From contig JAPOYG010000145.1 of assembly GCA_026706755.1 (NCBI GenBank), forward strand, positions 1-35,547: DNA of 35,547 nt, in the 5' to 3' direction. The position numbers and the translations under genes were made by a program. A model generated the notes under the pieces. It saw only the letters and a program-made list of their open reading frames with translations. It had not been told where the DNA came from and searched no databases. The stretch comes from Acidobacteriota bacterium. GTDB lineage: Bacteria > Acidobacteriota > Vicinamibacteria > Vicinamibacterales > UBA8438. This document shows, piece by piece, positions 1 to 12,265 of the stretch. Position 1 is the stretch's first letter, and the number at the start of each line of letters is the position of its first letter.

Positions 1-3
1 TCT

Positions 4-1119
4 TCAGGCGATTCGGCTGTCACGTCGTCTGTCATGGTCGGACGATGCCGCCTGCGCGACGAGAACGCGGCTCACGGCTCGCGAAACCCGATCCACGGCG
101 GCGATGGCGCGCGAGTAGCGCATGCGGCGAGGGCCGATGATGCCGATGCTGCCGGTGCACCCGCCATCGAAGTACGTGGAGGTCACCAGGCTGAAGTGCC
201 GCATCTCCGGGGAGATGTGCTCGGTACCGATCACGACCGTGAGGCCGGGACCCTCGATGTACTCGTGCAGGAGCCGAACCAGCAGGTCCTTGCGCTCGAT
301 CAATGCGAGCAGAGCGCGCAGCGTGGCGAGGGGCACGCGATCCTCGCCGTCGGACACCCCTTCGACGAGGAAGCCCGTGCCCTCCACGAAGAGCCGGTCC
401 TGGGGCGCCATGTCCTCGAGGGTGGAGCTGGCGAGCCGCAGCACGGAGGAACGAAGCTGGTCGTAGAGCATCCGTTCCTGGCGGAGCTGCTCCACGACGG
501 CGGCGCGGACCTCCCAGAGGGGCAGTCCGGTGAACTCCTGATTCAGGTAGAGAGCGCCCTGCTCCAGCGCACCGCGGCCGATCGGCTCGCCGAGGTCGAT
601 CGCCTTGTGCGCGACCTGGCCGTCCTGCGTGGACACGACGACCAGAATGCGCGTGCCGTCGAGGGGGACGAACTCGATGTGGCGAAAGGTGCCCGACGCA
701 ACCTGCGGCATCAGCGCGAACGCCAGGTGCCGCGACGCCAGGGAGAGCTCGTGCGAGACGTTGGACAGGACGTCGCCGAGCGTCCCCGCCTGGCGCAGGC
801 GCGCCTCCACCTCCCGCGTCGGCTGCGTGCCGCGCCGCCGCTCCAGCAGCAGATCGACGAAGCAACGGTAGCCGTGGTCCGTGGGGACCCGGCCGGCGGA
901 CTTGTGGGGCTGATGGACGTAGCCGAGATCCTCGAGCTCGGCCATGATGTTGCGGACCGAGGCCGACGAGAGACCGACGTCGCCGTGCTCCGCCAGCCAC
1001 AGCGAGGAAACCGGCTCGCCGGTGTCGATGTAGTGCTTGACGAGCGTGGCCAGGATGGCGCGGGAACGGGCCGACAGGCCGTCACCGGCGGCACCCTGCT
1101 TGTCGGAATGTCGACTCAT
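4..1119 (-). CDS. hrcA: Heat-inducible transcription repressor HrcA
   Basis: HrcA represses class I heat-shock genes (groE, dnaK) by binding CIRCE operators, and is kept active by GroEL. The 371-aa protein has the N-terminal winged-helix region with the family-typical stretch SASVRNIMAELEDLGY and the following HKSAGRVPTDHGYR segment (about residues 50-85). The GAF-like central and C-terminal region ends with IGIIGPRRMRYSRAI, which is diagnostic. It is slightly longer than the usual 340-350 aa because of short N- and C-terminal extensions. The ATG at 1119 is the natural start. The gene lies last on the minus strand and stops 3 nt from the window edge, so grpE/dnaK, its common neighbours, would be outside. 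No CIRCE inverted repeat is visible upstream. Identification is secure. Confidence 0.95.
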   Translation of the reverse strand: MSRHSDKQGAAGDGLSARSRAILATLVKHYIDTGEPVSSLWLAEHGDVGLSSASVRNIMAELEDLGYVHQPHKSAGRVPTDHGYRCFVDLLLERRRGTQPTREVEARLRQAGTLGDVLSNVSHELSLASRHLAFALMPQVASGTFRHIEFVPLDGTRILVVVSTQDGQVAHKAIDLGEPIGRGALEQGALYLNQEFTGLPLWEVRAAVVEQLRQERMLYDQLRSSVLRLASSTLEDMAPQDRLFVEGTGFLVEGVSDGEDRVPLATLRALLALIERKDLLVRLLHEYIEGPGLTVVIGTEHISPEMRHFSLVTSTYFDGGCTGSIGIIGPRRMRYSRAIAAVDRVSRAVSRVLVAQAASSDHDRRRDSRIA

Positions 1120-1217
1120 GGTGACCAGGCCGCCGTTCGTCGCCTGCGGCTCCGCTCGGCGCCCAATCCAATCCTTCAGGAGCGCGCGCCGTTCTGCGGC
1201 CCGGACCCCTGACCCGC

Positions 1218-1226
1218 ATTATATCA
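1218..1226 (-). promoter_or_regulatory. Extended -10 promoter upstream of hrcA
   Basis: On the minus strand the sequence TGATATAAT is a perfect extended -10 (TGnTATAAT), about 95 nt upstream of the hrcA ATG and just downstream of the xdhC-family stop. No good -35 is present, as expected for extended -10 promoters. It suggests hrcA can be transcribed separately from the upstream genes. Confidence 0.55.
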
Positions 1227-1268
1227 GCCGTCCTCGGCCACCCTCCCGACGCGATCCGCCGTCCCGCG

Positions 1269-2144
1269 TCAGGGTTCGGCGGGTGCCGCGGCGGCGGGCG
1301 CCGCGCTCGCCTGCGGCCGCCAGCGCAGCGAGCGGACTCGCGTGTCGCGGGTCGCTTCGTCGTGGTCGAGCTTGCCGTACTTGACCGCGATCAGCTCGGC
1401 CAGGATGCTGACGGCGATCTCCTGCGGCGATACGGCGCCGATGTCCAGGCCGACGGGAGCGTGCAGGCCGTCCAGGTCGTGGAACGCGACGCCCTCCTCG
1501 TGGAGCGCCTCGTGGAGACGCGCCACCTTGGCGCGGCTGCCGATGAGGCCCAGGTACCGCAGCTCGCGGGTGGCCAGGGCGCGGAGCGCGTCGAGATCGT
1601 GGCGATGCCCCCGGGTGAGGATGACCACGTAGGCGTTCGGCGGGATCGTGGCGCGGGTCAGCCACTCCGGAACGTCGTCGACGGCCACCTCGACCGCCTC
1701 CGGGAAGCGTTCCGCGTTGGCGAACTTCTCGCGGTCGTCGAGCACGTGGATCCGGAACCCGACCGTCGCGGCCAGCCGGCCGAGGTGATAGGCGACGTGC
1801 CCGCCCCCGACGAGATAGAGGTGCGGCGCGGCCTCGAGCGGTTCGATGTACACCTCCATCTGACCCCCGCAGATGAGCCCGGACTCCTCGGCCAGGTCGT
1901 CGGCGAGCTCGTACTTCGCCACGAGCGGCTGCCGCGTCTCGAGGGCGCGGCGCGCCTTCCAGAAGGCATCGTTCTCGTAGCAGCCCCCTCCGATCGTGCC
2001 GACCGATCGACCGTCGGGGAAGACCAGCATCTTCGCCCCGACACGTTGCGGCGTGGAGCCCTGGGTGCGGATCACGGTCACCAGCGCGGCCGATTCCCCG
2101 CGCCGCAGCATGTCGCCGACGGCCTGGAACACCTCTTCGTTCAT
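1269..2144 (-). CDS. XdhC/CoxI family protein
   Basis: XdhC-type proteins bind the molybdenum cofactor and help sulfurate and insert it into xanthine dehydrogenase-class enzymes. The 291-aa product has the N-terminal XdhC/CoxI domain (VTVIRTQGSTPQRVGAKM, then GTIGGGCYE, about residues 20-60; LICGGQMEVYIEP near 95). The C-terminal Rossmann-like XdhC_C domain follows (YLVGGGHVAYHLG, VVILTRGHRHDLDAL, YLGLIGSRAK). The start ATG at 2144 overlaps the stop of the upstream PpiC gene as ATGA, so translation is probably coupled; the longer ORF-track start is a read-through of another frame. A low-complexity alanine/proline tail ends the protein. No molybdo-hydroxylase gene is in the window, so its partner enzyme is unknown. 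Confidence 0.9.
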   Translation of the reverse strand: MNEEVFQAVGDMLRRGESAALVTVIRTQGSTPQRVGAKMLVFPDGRSVGTIGGGCYENDAFWKARRALETRQPLVAKYELADDLAEESGLICGGQMEVYIEPLEAAPHLYLVGGGHVAYHLGRLAATVGFRIHVLDDREKFANAERFPEAVEVAVDDVPEWLTRATIPPNAYVVILTRGHRHDLDALRALATRELRYLGLIGSRAKVARLHEALHEEGVAFHDLDGLHAPVGLDIGAVSPQEIAVSILAELIAVKYGKLDHDEATRDTRVRSLRWRPQASAAPAAAAPAEP

Positions 2145-3151
2145 AGGTAGGTCTCGATCTCGCCGGCGGCCCGCAGCCGGGCGACGAGCTCCGCCGCGAG
2201 CGCCTGACGCGCCTGCGCGACGAGCATGCGCCGAATTCCGTCGCCGGCCTCCTCGAAGGGAACGACGCGCGCGTCTCGCCGGCCGTCGGCGCGGATTACG
2301 TGAAAGCCGAACTGCGACTCGGTCACCGGCCCGACCTCGCCGGGTTGCAGGGCGAAGAGGGCCTCCTCGAACGGCGGGACGGTCTGTCCCCGAACCACGA
2401 AGCCGAGCTCGCCGCCCGCCGCCGCCGTCGCTCGGTCGTCGGAGTGCTCCCGCGCGAGGGCGCCGAAGTCGGCCCCCGCCGCCAGCGCCTCGCTCCGAAT
2501 CGCCTCCGCTCGCGCCCGGGCGGCGTCCCGCTCGGCCGGCGCTCCGTCGGACGCCGCCTCGATGAGGATGTGGCTGGCCCGCACCGCCTCCGTCTCCGCG
2601 AACTGGTCCGGGTGCTGGTCGTAGAAGGCCCGCACCGCTTCGTCGCCCACGGCGATCCGGGGTGCCACGTCGGCCTCGATGAGCTTCGCGATCAACATGT
2701 CCCGGCGCCGCTCCGCCCGCAGCTCGTCGAGCGACGTGCCCCACTGGGAGAGCTGGGCCTCGAAGGCCTCCTCGGAGGGGAAGTCCTCGCGGATTCGGTC
2801 GATCTCGGCATCGACCTCGCCGTCGTCGACGACGAGTTGCCGGGCCCGGGCCTCCTGGAGGAGAAGGTGAAACACGATCAGGCGGTCGAGCACGCGGTCG
2901 TAGATCGCCGCGCGGAGCGACGCGGGGACCACCTGTCCCGCCCGCACCTCCGCGGAACGGACGGCGCGCTCGAACTCGTGCCGCGGTATGGAGATGCCGT
3001 TGACGTGCGCCACGACCTCGGGAAGGTCGGCCTGCGATTCGGGCGTCTCGGCGGTTGCCGTCGCGCCTCCACCGGAAGCTGCGTCGCATCCCGCCAGGGC
3101 CGTCCCCGCCAGGAGCCCGGCGGCAATCACCACGGGGAACCGAAGCTGCAC
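2141..3151 (-). CDS. PpiC/SurA-type peptidyl-prolyl isomerase lipoprotein
   Basis: This is a predicted extracytoplasmic foldase acting on secreted or outer-membrane proteins. The 336-aa protein begins with a signal peptide ending in the lipobox LAGC (Cys about residue 21), so it should be lipid-anchored. A SurA/PrsA-like helical N-terminal domain follows (VNGISIPRHEFERAV and on). The parvulin domain spans about residues 190-290 (VRASHILIEA, ELGFVVRGQTVPPFEEALF, ESQFGFHVIRAD). The start is GTG, with AGGA-type sequence upstream. The gene sits between bshC and the XdhC-family gene on the same strand and overlaps the latter by 4 nt. Family assignment is firm; the client proteins are not known. 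Confidence 0.9.
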   Translation of the reverse strand: MQLRFPVVIAAGLLAGTALAGCDAASGGGATATAETPESQADLPEVVAHVNGISIPRHEFERAVRSAEVRAGQVVPASLRAAIYDRVLDRLIVFHLLLQEARARQLVVDDGEVDAEIDRIREDFPSEEAFEAQLSQWGTSLDELRAERRRDMLIAKLIEADVAPRIAVGDEAVRAFYDQHPDQFAETEAVRASHILIEAASDGAPAERDAARARAEAIRSEALAAGADFGALAREHSDDRATAAAGGELGFVVRGQTVPPFEEALFALQPGEVGPVTESQFGFHVIRADGRRDARVVPFEEAGDGIRRMLVAQARQALAAELVARLRAAGEIETYL

Positions 3152-3188
3152 CTGCGTGTCCTGTCCTGACAGTAGGCGATTTGCTGAG

Positions 3189-3194
3189 AGTATA
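3189..3194 (-). promoter_or_regulatory. Candidate -10 box for the PpiC-XdhC pair
   Basis: TATACT on the minus strand lies about 38 nt upstream of the PpiC start, in the short gap after bshC. No convincing -35 is seen. It may allow transcription of the PpiC-XdhC pair independently of bshC. Confidence 0.35.
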
Positions 3195-3242
3195 CCGTCG
3201 TCTGCGGCGCTGGCCCGCCGTCGTCGCCTGCGGCAAAGACTC

Positions 3243-4931
3243 CTAGATGGTCAGCAGCCAGTGCCGGCCGGGGTCGAGCGGGAGGTCGGCCAGCAGCCGA
3301 TCGACGAAGGCGGGGCCGTAGCGGTTGAGGAAGTAGATGGTGCCGACGCTTCTCTCCTGGGGCTCGCCGTTCGGGAACGCCTGCGCGCGGGCTCGCCGAA
3401 ACTGCCGGCGCAGCGTCTCATCCCGCCGCTTCGCCGCCTGCACGACCTTCCCGCGGAGCGTGGCCAGATCGCGCTGCATCCGCTTGCGCGTCGACGCCAC
3501 CACCCCGGACAGGGTGGGATCGAGCAACGGTGCGGCCGCCGAGACCGCGGCGAGGCGCTCGTCCACCGCCGCGTCCGCCCCCGCCAGCGCCGTCTCCAGC
3601 TCGGCCGGGATCAGCGCGGCGAGCAGGCGGTTGAGCACGGCGTCGTCGCGCGGCCGGAGATTGGCGAAGTCGAGCCCGTAGCGCTCCAGGAACCTCACGG
3701 TCGCCCGGTCTACGATGGTTGCGCTCGTCCGCGGGAAGATGATCGGCATCGGTATGCCGAACCGGTCGTAGACGCCCCGAAGCTGGCCCAGATAGGCGAG
3801 CTCGTTCGGACCGGAGACGTACGCGGCGGTCGGGAACAGCGCGTCCTGCACCAGTGGTCGGAGCAGGACGTTCGGGCTGAAGCGCGCCGGGTGGGCGTCG
3901 ACCTCGCGCAGCAGTTCGTCGGCGCCGACCACGCGCCCGCCCACCGCGAATCCCTCCGGCGCCACCCGGATGGCCTGCCGCGTCTCGCCCAGACGGAAGA
4001 GCGCCACGCCTTCGGGCTGCGGCTCGACCTGCGCGTGGTAGCCGGCGGCCACGAGCGCCGCGCCCGCCGCGGCAGCCTGGCGCGCGGTCTCGCCCGAAGC
4101 CCGCAGCTCGTCCGTGAAGAGCGACCGGACGAGGGGTTTCGCGGCGGGGTCGGAAGCGTCGAACACGACGAGCCCTGCGGGGCCGGCCAGCCGGTCGAGC
4201 CAGCGGGCGAACGCTTCCACCAGTCGCGTGCCCTCGGCGTACGCGGCGTCGAGACCGCCGAGCACCTCGTCCGTGAACTCGGTCGGCGGCAACAGCTCGC
4301 GGAGGGCGGCCGTGGCGTCGCGCACGTTGGCCGCCAGGCGGACGGCGGCCGCCGCCGTGCCGCGCGGAGAATCGAGGTCGAGACTGATTGCGTGCGGGTC
4401 GAGATTGTCGTCGAGGAGCGGGCAGGCACGAATCTCGTCGAGGTCGTGGTCCTCCGCGTCCACCCAGAATATGGGGACGACGGTCGCATCGTGCTCGCGT
4501 GCGAGGCGCTCGGCAAGCCGAATGCCGGTCAGTGCCTTGAGCAGCGTGTACAGCGGGCCGCCGAAGAGGCCCGCCTGCTGTCCGGTCACCACGGCCACGG
4601 CCCCCGGCTCCGCAAGGCGCCGGGCCGCCGCCTGCGCCGCGGCGGGTGCCGCCCGCGCAGCCAGTTGCGCGGCCAGCACGTCCGCGATGGCGGGCCGCGG
4701 GGGACGGCGACGGCAGCGCTCGACCGCCTCCGCCCACGCCTCCGGCGCGGCCGGCGAGCCCGCGTAGAAGGGAGCCAGCCGGTCGAACGCGTGACTGTAG
4801 TCGCGCACGAGTCGACGCGTCCACGGCAGGCGGCGAAGGTCGATGGACACACCCGACGAGGAGGGGCTCGAGGACGGCACGTCGGCGGGCACGCTCAACG
4901 TACTCTCGCAAACGCGGGATTGCACTGTCAA
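3243..4931 (-). CDS. bshC: Bacillithiol biosynthesis cysteine-adding enzyme BshC
   Basis: BshC is assigned the last step of bacillithiol synthesis, joining cysteine to glucosaminyl-malate. The roughly 560-aa protein carries the family signatures VTGQQAGLFGGPLYTLLKA (near residue 130) and PIFWVDAEDHDLDEI (near 170), a Rossmann-like core, and a C-terminal coiled-coil with NRYGPAFVDRLL near the end. Length fits the family (about 540 aa). The start is uncertain. The ORF-track TTG at 4931 coincides with a TTGACA box, and homologous sequence seems to begin around VSIDLRRLPW, so a GTG at 4892, 4880 or 4850 may be the true start. bshA and bshB are not in the window. It leads the minus-strand group bshC-ppiC-xdhC. 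Confidence 0.92.
   Translation of the reverse strand: MTVQSRVCESTLSVPADVPSSSPSSSGVSIDLRRLPWTRRLVRDYSHAFDRLAPFYAGSPAAPEAWAEAVERCRRRPPRPAIADVLAAQLAARAAPAAAQAAARRLAEPGAVAVVTGQQAGLFGGPLYTLLKALTGIRLAERLAREHDATVVPIFWVDAEDHDLDEIRACPLLDDNLDPHAISLDLDSPRGTAAAAVRLAANVRDATAALRELLPPTEFTDEVLGGLDAAYAEGTRLVEAFARWLDRLAGPAGLVVFDASDPAAKPLVRSLFTDELRASGETARQAAAAGAALVAAGYHAQVEPQPEGVALFRLGETRQAIRVAPEGFAVGGRVVGADELLREVDAHPARFSPNVLLRPLVQDALFPTAAYVSGPNELAYLGQLRGVYDRFGIPMPIIFPRTSATIVDRATVRFLERYGLDFANLRPRDDAVLNRLLAALIPAELETALAGADAAVDERLAAVSAAAPLLDPTLSGVVASTRKRMQRDLATLRGKVVQAAKRRDETLRRQFRRARAQAFPNGEPQERSVGTIYFLNRYGPAFVDRLLADLPLDPGRHWLLTI
4902..4931 (-). promoter_or_regulatory. Candidate bshC promoter (TTGACA)
   Basis: On the minus strand a consensus -35 TTGACA (4931-4926) is followed after 18 nt by GAGAGT (4907-4902), a weak -10. 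If used, transcription starts inside the ORF-track 5' end of bshC, which argues for one of the downstream GTG starts. Confidence 0.35.
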
Positions 4932-4967
4932 GGCCCCGCCGGCCCCTCACCCGGTCCGGCCAACCCA

Positions 4968-4996
4968 TTGAAACGACGCCGCTTCCATGGTACGAT
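4968..4996 (+). promoter_or_regulatory. Sigma-70-type promoter for the pseudokinase-carAB operon
   Basis: TTGAAA (4968-4973), a 17-nt spacer and TACGAT (4991-4996) form a near-consensus promoter in the bshC/pseudokinase divergent gap. The predicted transcription start near 5003 leaves only about 22 nt before the proposed start codon, with GGGGGA as ribosome-binding site in between. Confidence 0.6.
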
Positions 4997-5024
4997 CGCG
5001 CCACTGGCCCGGGGGACTGCACCA

Positions 5025-7100
5025 CTGACATTCGAGGACGCCGCGTCGCCTTCCGCTCCCGGTGCGTTCGGCCCGTTCCGAGTGCTGCATCAGCTCGGGG
5101 CGGGTGTCCTCGGCCCCGTGTACCGCGCCTCGGATCCGGCGAACGGCGAGGCCGTTGCGGTCAAGGCCTTCCACCTCGATCTCACGCCGGAGCTCGCCGA
5201 CGAGCTCGCCGACGCCCTGCAGCGGCTGGTCGGGGCCGGGTTGGCGCATCCGGGCATCGTCACGCCGCTCGCGGTCGGGTGCGAGGGGAGCGTTCCCTAT
5301 CTCGCGCAGGAGTACGTCGCCGCCGAGTCGCTGGACGTCGCGATGCGCCACTACGCGCCGGCTGCCGCCGAACGCGCCATGCCGCTGCTCCATCAGCTCG
5401 CGGGCGCCGTCGACGCGGCGCACGACGCTGGCGTCCTGCACGGGAGCCTTCATCTGCGCGATGTGTTCGTGTCACCGGAAGAGGCCCGTGCGACGGGCTT
5501 CGGGGTGGCGCGCGCCCTCGCGGATGTCGGGCTCCGCGCGCCGGTGCGGCGTCCGTACGCCGCCCCGGAAGTGGTGGACGGGACCGACTGGGGTGCCGAG
5601 GCGGATCGCTACGCCGTGGCCGCGATCGCCTACGAGCTGTTGACCGGGCGTCGCGCCACCGGCAGCGGGGACGAGATCATCGAGCGGCTGGGTTCCATCT
5701 ACGTGGGGGACGAGGGGGCGTTGCCCGCCCTGCGGGACGCGTTCTCCTGGGGGCTCTCCGAGGAACCCGCCGACCGGCCGAGCCGCGCCGTCGAGCTCGT
5801 GGCCTCGCTCGCCGCGGCGCTGGGCGTCGAGGTGATGGAGCCGGAACCGATCGACGCTGCGGCGCAAACGGTCCGTCCCGCCTCGTCTCCGACGCTGTCG
5901 GACCGGGCCGGCGACGGCGTGCTCCCGGGTCCCGACGAGGAGCTCGACGGCGAGCGCGAGCCCTCCGCGGCCGATGACGCCGAGCCGGGACTCCCGCCGA
6001 GCCTCCGCGAGCGCCTGCCCGGGCCGCGGTCGGATGGCGCGCACGACGCCGACGGGCACGAGGCCGCACGGGTTGCCGCCGGCCCGGAGAGCGACGCGGA
6101 TCTGCTCGAGGACCTGGAGCCGATCGAGGACGAGGAGCCTCTCTCCATGGGAGAGCGGGTGCGCGGCATCCTGCAGGGAACCGCTGCGGTCCTCCTCGGC
6201 GTCCTCGGCGCGGGCGTGCTCTACTTCCTCTTCGCGCCGGAGGCAGGGGTGGGTGGCGGCGACGCGGCCGCCCCCGGCGCGGAGGCTGGCTTGGGCGAAC
6301 GGTCGGAGCCCCGCGAGATCCCCGAGGATCCGCCGCTGCGGATGGGGGACCTCGACGCGCTGCCGCCCGAGGCGCCCGCTCGCGAGCCGGGTGGCGAGAG
6401 CCTGCCGCCCGGGGGGGCGTTCCGGCCGGCCGAGCCTGAGCCGCCGGTGGATTCCCGGGCGCCAGGGGATGCCTTCGCGTCGGTGGTGGGCGACGCGTTC
6501 CCGCTGGCGGACCCGGTTCCGACCCTGCCGGCCGCCCCTGCCGCGGAGCAGGCGTCGGCGACAGCCGCCCCGCAGGTCGGGTGGCTGCTCGTCCGCACGT
6601 CTCCGCCGGGGGCAACCGTCACCGTGGAGGGGGTCGATCGGGGGCGAACGCCGCTCTCTCTCCAGGACGTGCCCTACGGCACCCACCGGGTCGGGATCGA
6701 GGCCCCCGGCTACGGCTTGCAGACTCGCGAGGTCACGCTTTCCACGGCGGCGAAGGTGGCGGCGCTCAGCGTCGAGCTGGTGCGGAGCGGCGTACCGCCC
6801 GCGGCCGAGACCCTGCCGCCGGCCCCCGCCGAGCCCGCCACCCCTCCCGCTCCCGTCATCGCCGGAGCCGGCGCCGGAACGACCGGGTCGGTCTTCGTCG
6901 AGTCCCGGCCGGCCGGCGCCCGCGTCCTCATCGACGGCGAGCGCGCCGGACTCACGCCGATCGTCGTCGCCGATCTCCCGGCGGGCCGCCTCGAGGTACG
7001 CATCGAGCAGGACGGGTACGCGCCGTGGGTCACCGTGGTCGACGTGCCGGCGCTCGACCGCGTCCGCGTCGCGGCGTCACTCGATCGGGCACGCCCATGA
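5025..7100 (+). CDS. PEGA-domain membrane pseudokinase (catalytically dead Ser/Thr kinase fold)
   Basis: The N-terminal kinase-like domain (about residues 15-270) keeps the glycine loop [10 protein letters not shown], the ATP-binding lysine in VAVK and the APE motif. The catalytic HRDxKPxN loop reads HGSLHLRD and DFG reads GFG, so the catalytic Asp, catalytic-loop Lys, Mg-binding Asn and DFG Asp are all lost. An acidic, Pro-rich linker, one membrane helix (about 382-405, [17 protein letters not shown]) and two PEGA repeats (about 519-590 and 620-691) follow, the latter probably outside the membrane. I place the start at CTG 5025, just after GGGGGA and the promoter; no ATG/GTG precedes the kinase fold in frame. 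The ORF-track extension to 2988 is antisense to bshC and ppiC. The stop overlaps the carA start as ATGA. A scaffold or sensor role is inference. Confidence 0.8.
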   Translation: MTFEDAASPSAPGAFGPFRVLHQLGAGVLGPVYRASDPANGEAVAVKAFHLDLTPELADELADALQRLVGAGLAHPGIVTPLAVGCEGSVPYLAQEYVAAESLDVAMRHYAPAAAERAMPLLHQLAGAVDAAHDAGVLHGSLHLRDVFVSPEEARATGFGVARALADVGLRAPVRRPYAAPEVVDGTDWGAEADRYAVAAIAYELLTGRRATGSGDEIIERLGSIYVGDEGALPALRDAFSWGLSEEPADRPSRAVELVASLAAALGVEVMEPEPIDAAAQTVRPASSPTLSDRAGDGVLPGPDEELDGEREPSAADDAEPGLPPSLRERLPGPRSDGAHDADGHEAARVAAGPESDADLLEDLEPIEDEEPLSMGERVRGILQGTAAVLLGVLGAGVLYFLFAPEAGVGGGDAAAPGAEAGLGERSEPREIPEDPPLRMGDLDALPPEAPAREPGGESLPPGGAFRPAEPEPPVDSRAPGDAFASVVGDAFPLADPVPTLPAAPAAEQASATAAPQVGWLLVRTSPPGATVTVEGVDRGRTPLSLQDVPYGTHRVGIEAPGYGLQTREVTLSTAAKVAALSVELVRSGVPPAAETLPPAPAEPATPPAPVIAGAGAGTTGSVFVESRPAGARVLIDGERAGLTPIVVADLPAGRLEVRIEQDGYAPWVTVVDVPALDRVRVAASLDRARP

Positions 7101-8227
7101 ACGCGGTCCTCGCGCTGGAGAGCGGCGCGTCGTTCGTGGGCCGGGCCGTCGGTGCGGCGGGCCGGGCGACGGGCGAGGTGGTCTTCAACACGAGCATGAC
7201 CGGGTACCAGGAGGTCCTGACCGACCCGTCCTATGCCGGGCAGATCGTGACGATGACCTGTCCGCAGATCGGCAACTACGGGGTCGCTCCCGACGACGTG
7301 GAGTCCGGACGGCCTCACGTGGCCGGGTTCGTCATTCGCGAGGCCTCGCCCATCGCCAGCAACTGGCGCGCCACGGGGACGCTCGACGACTACCTGGCCG
7401 CGCATGGCGTGGTGGCGATTGCGGGCATCGATACGCGAGCCCTGACCCGTACGCTGCGGTCGTCGGGCGTCATGCGGGGCGTGATCGGCACGGGCGCCGT
7501 CAACCCGGACGACCTCGTCGACCAGGCGCGGGCCGCGCCGGCGATGGAAGGCAGCGATCTCGTCCGCGGGGTCACCTGCACGGAGCCGTTCGACTGGCGG
7601 GCGTCGGGGCCGCCGCCCGGCTTCGCCCTCGACCCTCCCCGCCGCGCGGCGCGGCGGTTGCGGGTCGCCGCCTACGACCTCGGGATGAAACGCAACATCC
7701 TGCGTCGGCTCGACAGCCACGGCTGCGACGTGCGGGTCTTCCCGGCCGCCGCTCCCGCCGCGGAGCTCCTCGCGATGCAGCCCGACGGCGTCTTCCTCAG
7801 CAACGGTCCCGGCGACCCGTCGCCGCTCGACTACGCCGTCGCCAACGCCCGCGATCTCATGGGCTCGGGCGTACCGCTGTTCGGCATCTGTCTCGGGCAC
7901 CAGGTTCTGGGCCTCGCCATGGGCGCCACCACCTACAAGCTCAAGTTCGGCCACCGGGGAGCCAACCACCCGGTCAAGAACCTGCGGACCGGGCAGGTGG
8001 AGATCACGTCGCAGAACCACGGCTTCGCGGTCGACCAGGATTCCGTGCCGGACGACGTCGAAATCACCCACCGGAACCTGTACGACGGCACGGTCGAGGG
8101 GCTGCGGCACAAGCGCCTGCCCGTCTCCTGCGTGCAGTATCATCCCGAGGCCTCGCCCGGGCCCCACGACGCCGACTACTTGTTCTCCGCGTTCGTCGAC
8201 GCGATGGAGCGGCCGCCGTCACGGTGA
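7097..8227 (+). CDS. carA: Carbamoyl-phosphate synthase small subunit
   Basis: CarA hydrolyses glutamine and channels ammonia to CarB for carbamoyl phosphate, the precursor of pyrimidines and arginine. The 376-aa protein has the N-terminal CPSase_sm_chain domain ([21 protein letters not shown]) and a C-terminal class I glutamine amidotransferase domain. The nucleophile is in GICLGHQ (Cys near residue 264), and the His/Glu pair is in [19 protein letters not shown] is also present. The ATG overlaps the stop of the pseudokinase gene by 4 nt, and carB starts 19 nt downstream, so the three are very probably one operon. Confidence 0.97.
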   Translation: MNAVLALESGASFVGRAVGAAGRATGEVVFNTSMTGYQEVLTDPSYAGQIVTMTCPQIGNYGVAPDDVESGRPHVAGFVIREASPIASNWRATGTLDDYLAAHGVVAIAGIDTRALTRTLRSSGVMRGVIGTGAVNPDDLVDQARAAPAMEGSDLVRGVTCTEPFDWRASGPPPGFALDPPRRAARRLRVAAYDLGMKRNILRRLDSHGCDVRVFPAAAPAAELLAMQPDGVFLSNGPGDPSPLDYAVANARDLMGSGVPLFGICLGHQVLGLAMGATTYKLKFGHRGANHPVKNLRTGQVEITSQNHGFAVDQDSVPDDVEITHRNLYDGTVEGLRHKRLPVSCVQYHPEASPGPHDADYLFSAFVDAMERPPSR

Positions 8228-8246
8228 GCCCTCACCCTGCACCGTC

Positions 8247-11495
<3,249 letters not shown>

Positions 11496-11542
11496 GCCTC
11501 CCGCGATCCGAACCGGGCGCACCCCTTGCATGCCCGCCCCGC

Positions 11543-12265
11543 ATGCTGCACGGGGCGATTGCGCCGGCTGCCGCGATGCTCTCCGGTGCGGCGGCCGGCT
11601 GGGCGCTCGGACGGGCGGTCCCGCTGGCCGTGGCCGTCGCCATCCTTGCCTGGGCCGTCGCCGCCCTTCTCCTCCGGCGTCACGCGGAGCGGTGGTTCGT
11701 GGTCGCGTCCCTCCTGGGATTCACCGCCTGCGGCACGGCCCTCGGCGGGATTGCCCGCGCGGAGTTGCGCACGCCGTTGGTGGCGTGGTACGCGGCACAG
11801 CGGGCGGGGGAACCGCGCACCGGGGGACCCCGACGGGTGGTGGTCGTCGAGGGGCGCCTCCGCCGGGACGCGCTGGCGACGGACTACGGCGCGAGCCTCG
11901 TCGTCGACGTCGACCGGCTGACCGACCGGGGCCGCGAGGTTGCGGTGCGCGGGGGCGTGCGAGCCTCCGTCGGCGGTCGATTCGTCGAGGCGCGCATGCC
12001 TGCGTGGCGCGTCGGCCGGCGCGTACGCGTGCCGGTCGCCCTGCGCTGGCCGCCTCGCTACGCCAACTTCGGCACGCCCGACCAGGCCCACCGCCTCCGG
12101 ACGCGCGGCATTGGTCTGCTCGGCTCGGTGAAGAGCGCTCTGCTCGTCGAGGTGCTGGAGCCGGCGGCCCGGCGCGCGGAATGGGCGGCCGCGGTGCGCG
12201 CCAGGGTGCGCGGCTGGATCGCCCGCTCGGTGGGTGCCACAGCACCCGCTCCGCGGGCATCGTGA
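11543..12265 (+). CDS. comEC: ComEC/Rec2 N-terminal part (separate frame)
   Basis: This frame encodes the N-terminal part of a ComEC DNA-uptake channel: hydrophobic helices over about residues 1-70, then a DUF4131/OB-like segment (VVVVEGRLRRDALATDYGASLVV region) ending in RARVRGWIARSVG. It stops at a TGA (12263-12265) just where ComEC proteins normally continue into the conserved LIGDRAGLD...ISG segment, which is found intact in the next frame (12262 on). The shift equals a 1-nt deletion (or 2-nt insertion). The two frames meet as GTGA, so re-initiation is possible, but a frameshift mutation or sequencing error is equally plausible. It lies 47 nt after carB. Confidence 0.75.
   Translation: MLHGAIAPAAAMLSGAAAGWALGRAVPLAVAVAILAWAVAALLLRRHAERWFVVASLLGFTACGTALGGIARAELRTPLVAWYAAQRAGEPRTGGPRRVVVVEGRLRRDALATDYGASLVVDVDRLTDRGREVAVRGGVRASVGGRFVEARMPAWRVGRRVRVPVALRWPPRYANFGTPDQAHRLRTRGIGLLGSVKSALLVEVLEPAARRAEWAAAVRARVRGWIARSVGATAPAPRAS

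Noticed and set aside
2988-5024. Long N-terminal extension of the pseudokinase ORF
   Set aside because: It lies antisense to bshC and ppiC, and a good promoter falls inside it at 4968-4996; the real start must be after about 5003.
12225-12265. Programmed -1 frameshift in comEC
   Set aside because: No slippery heptamer of the X XXY YYZ type is visible around the frame switch.
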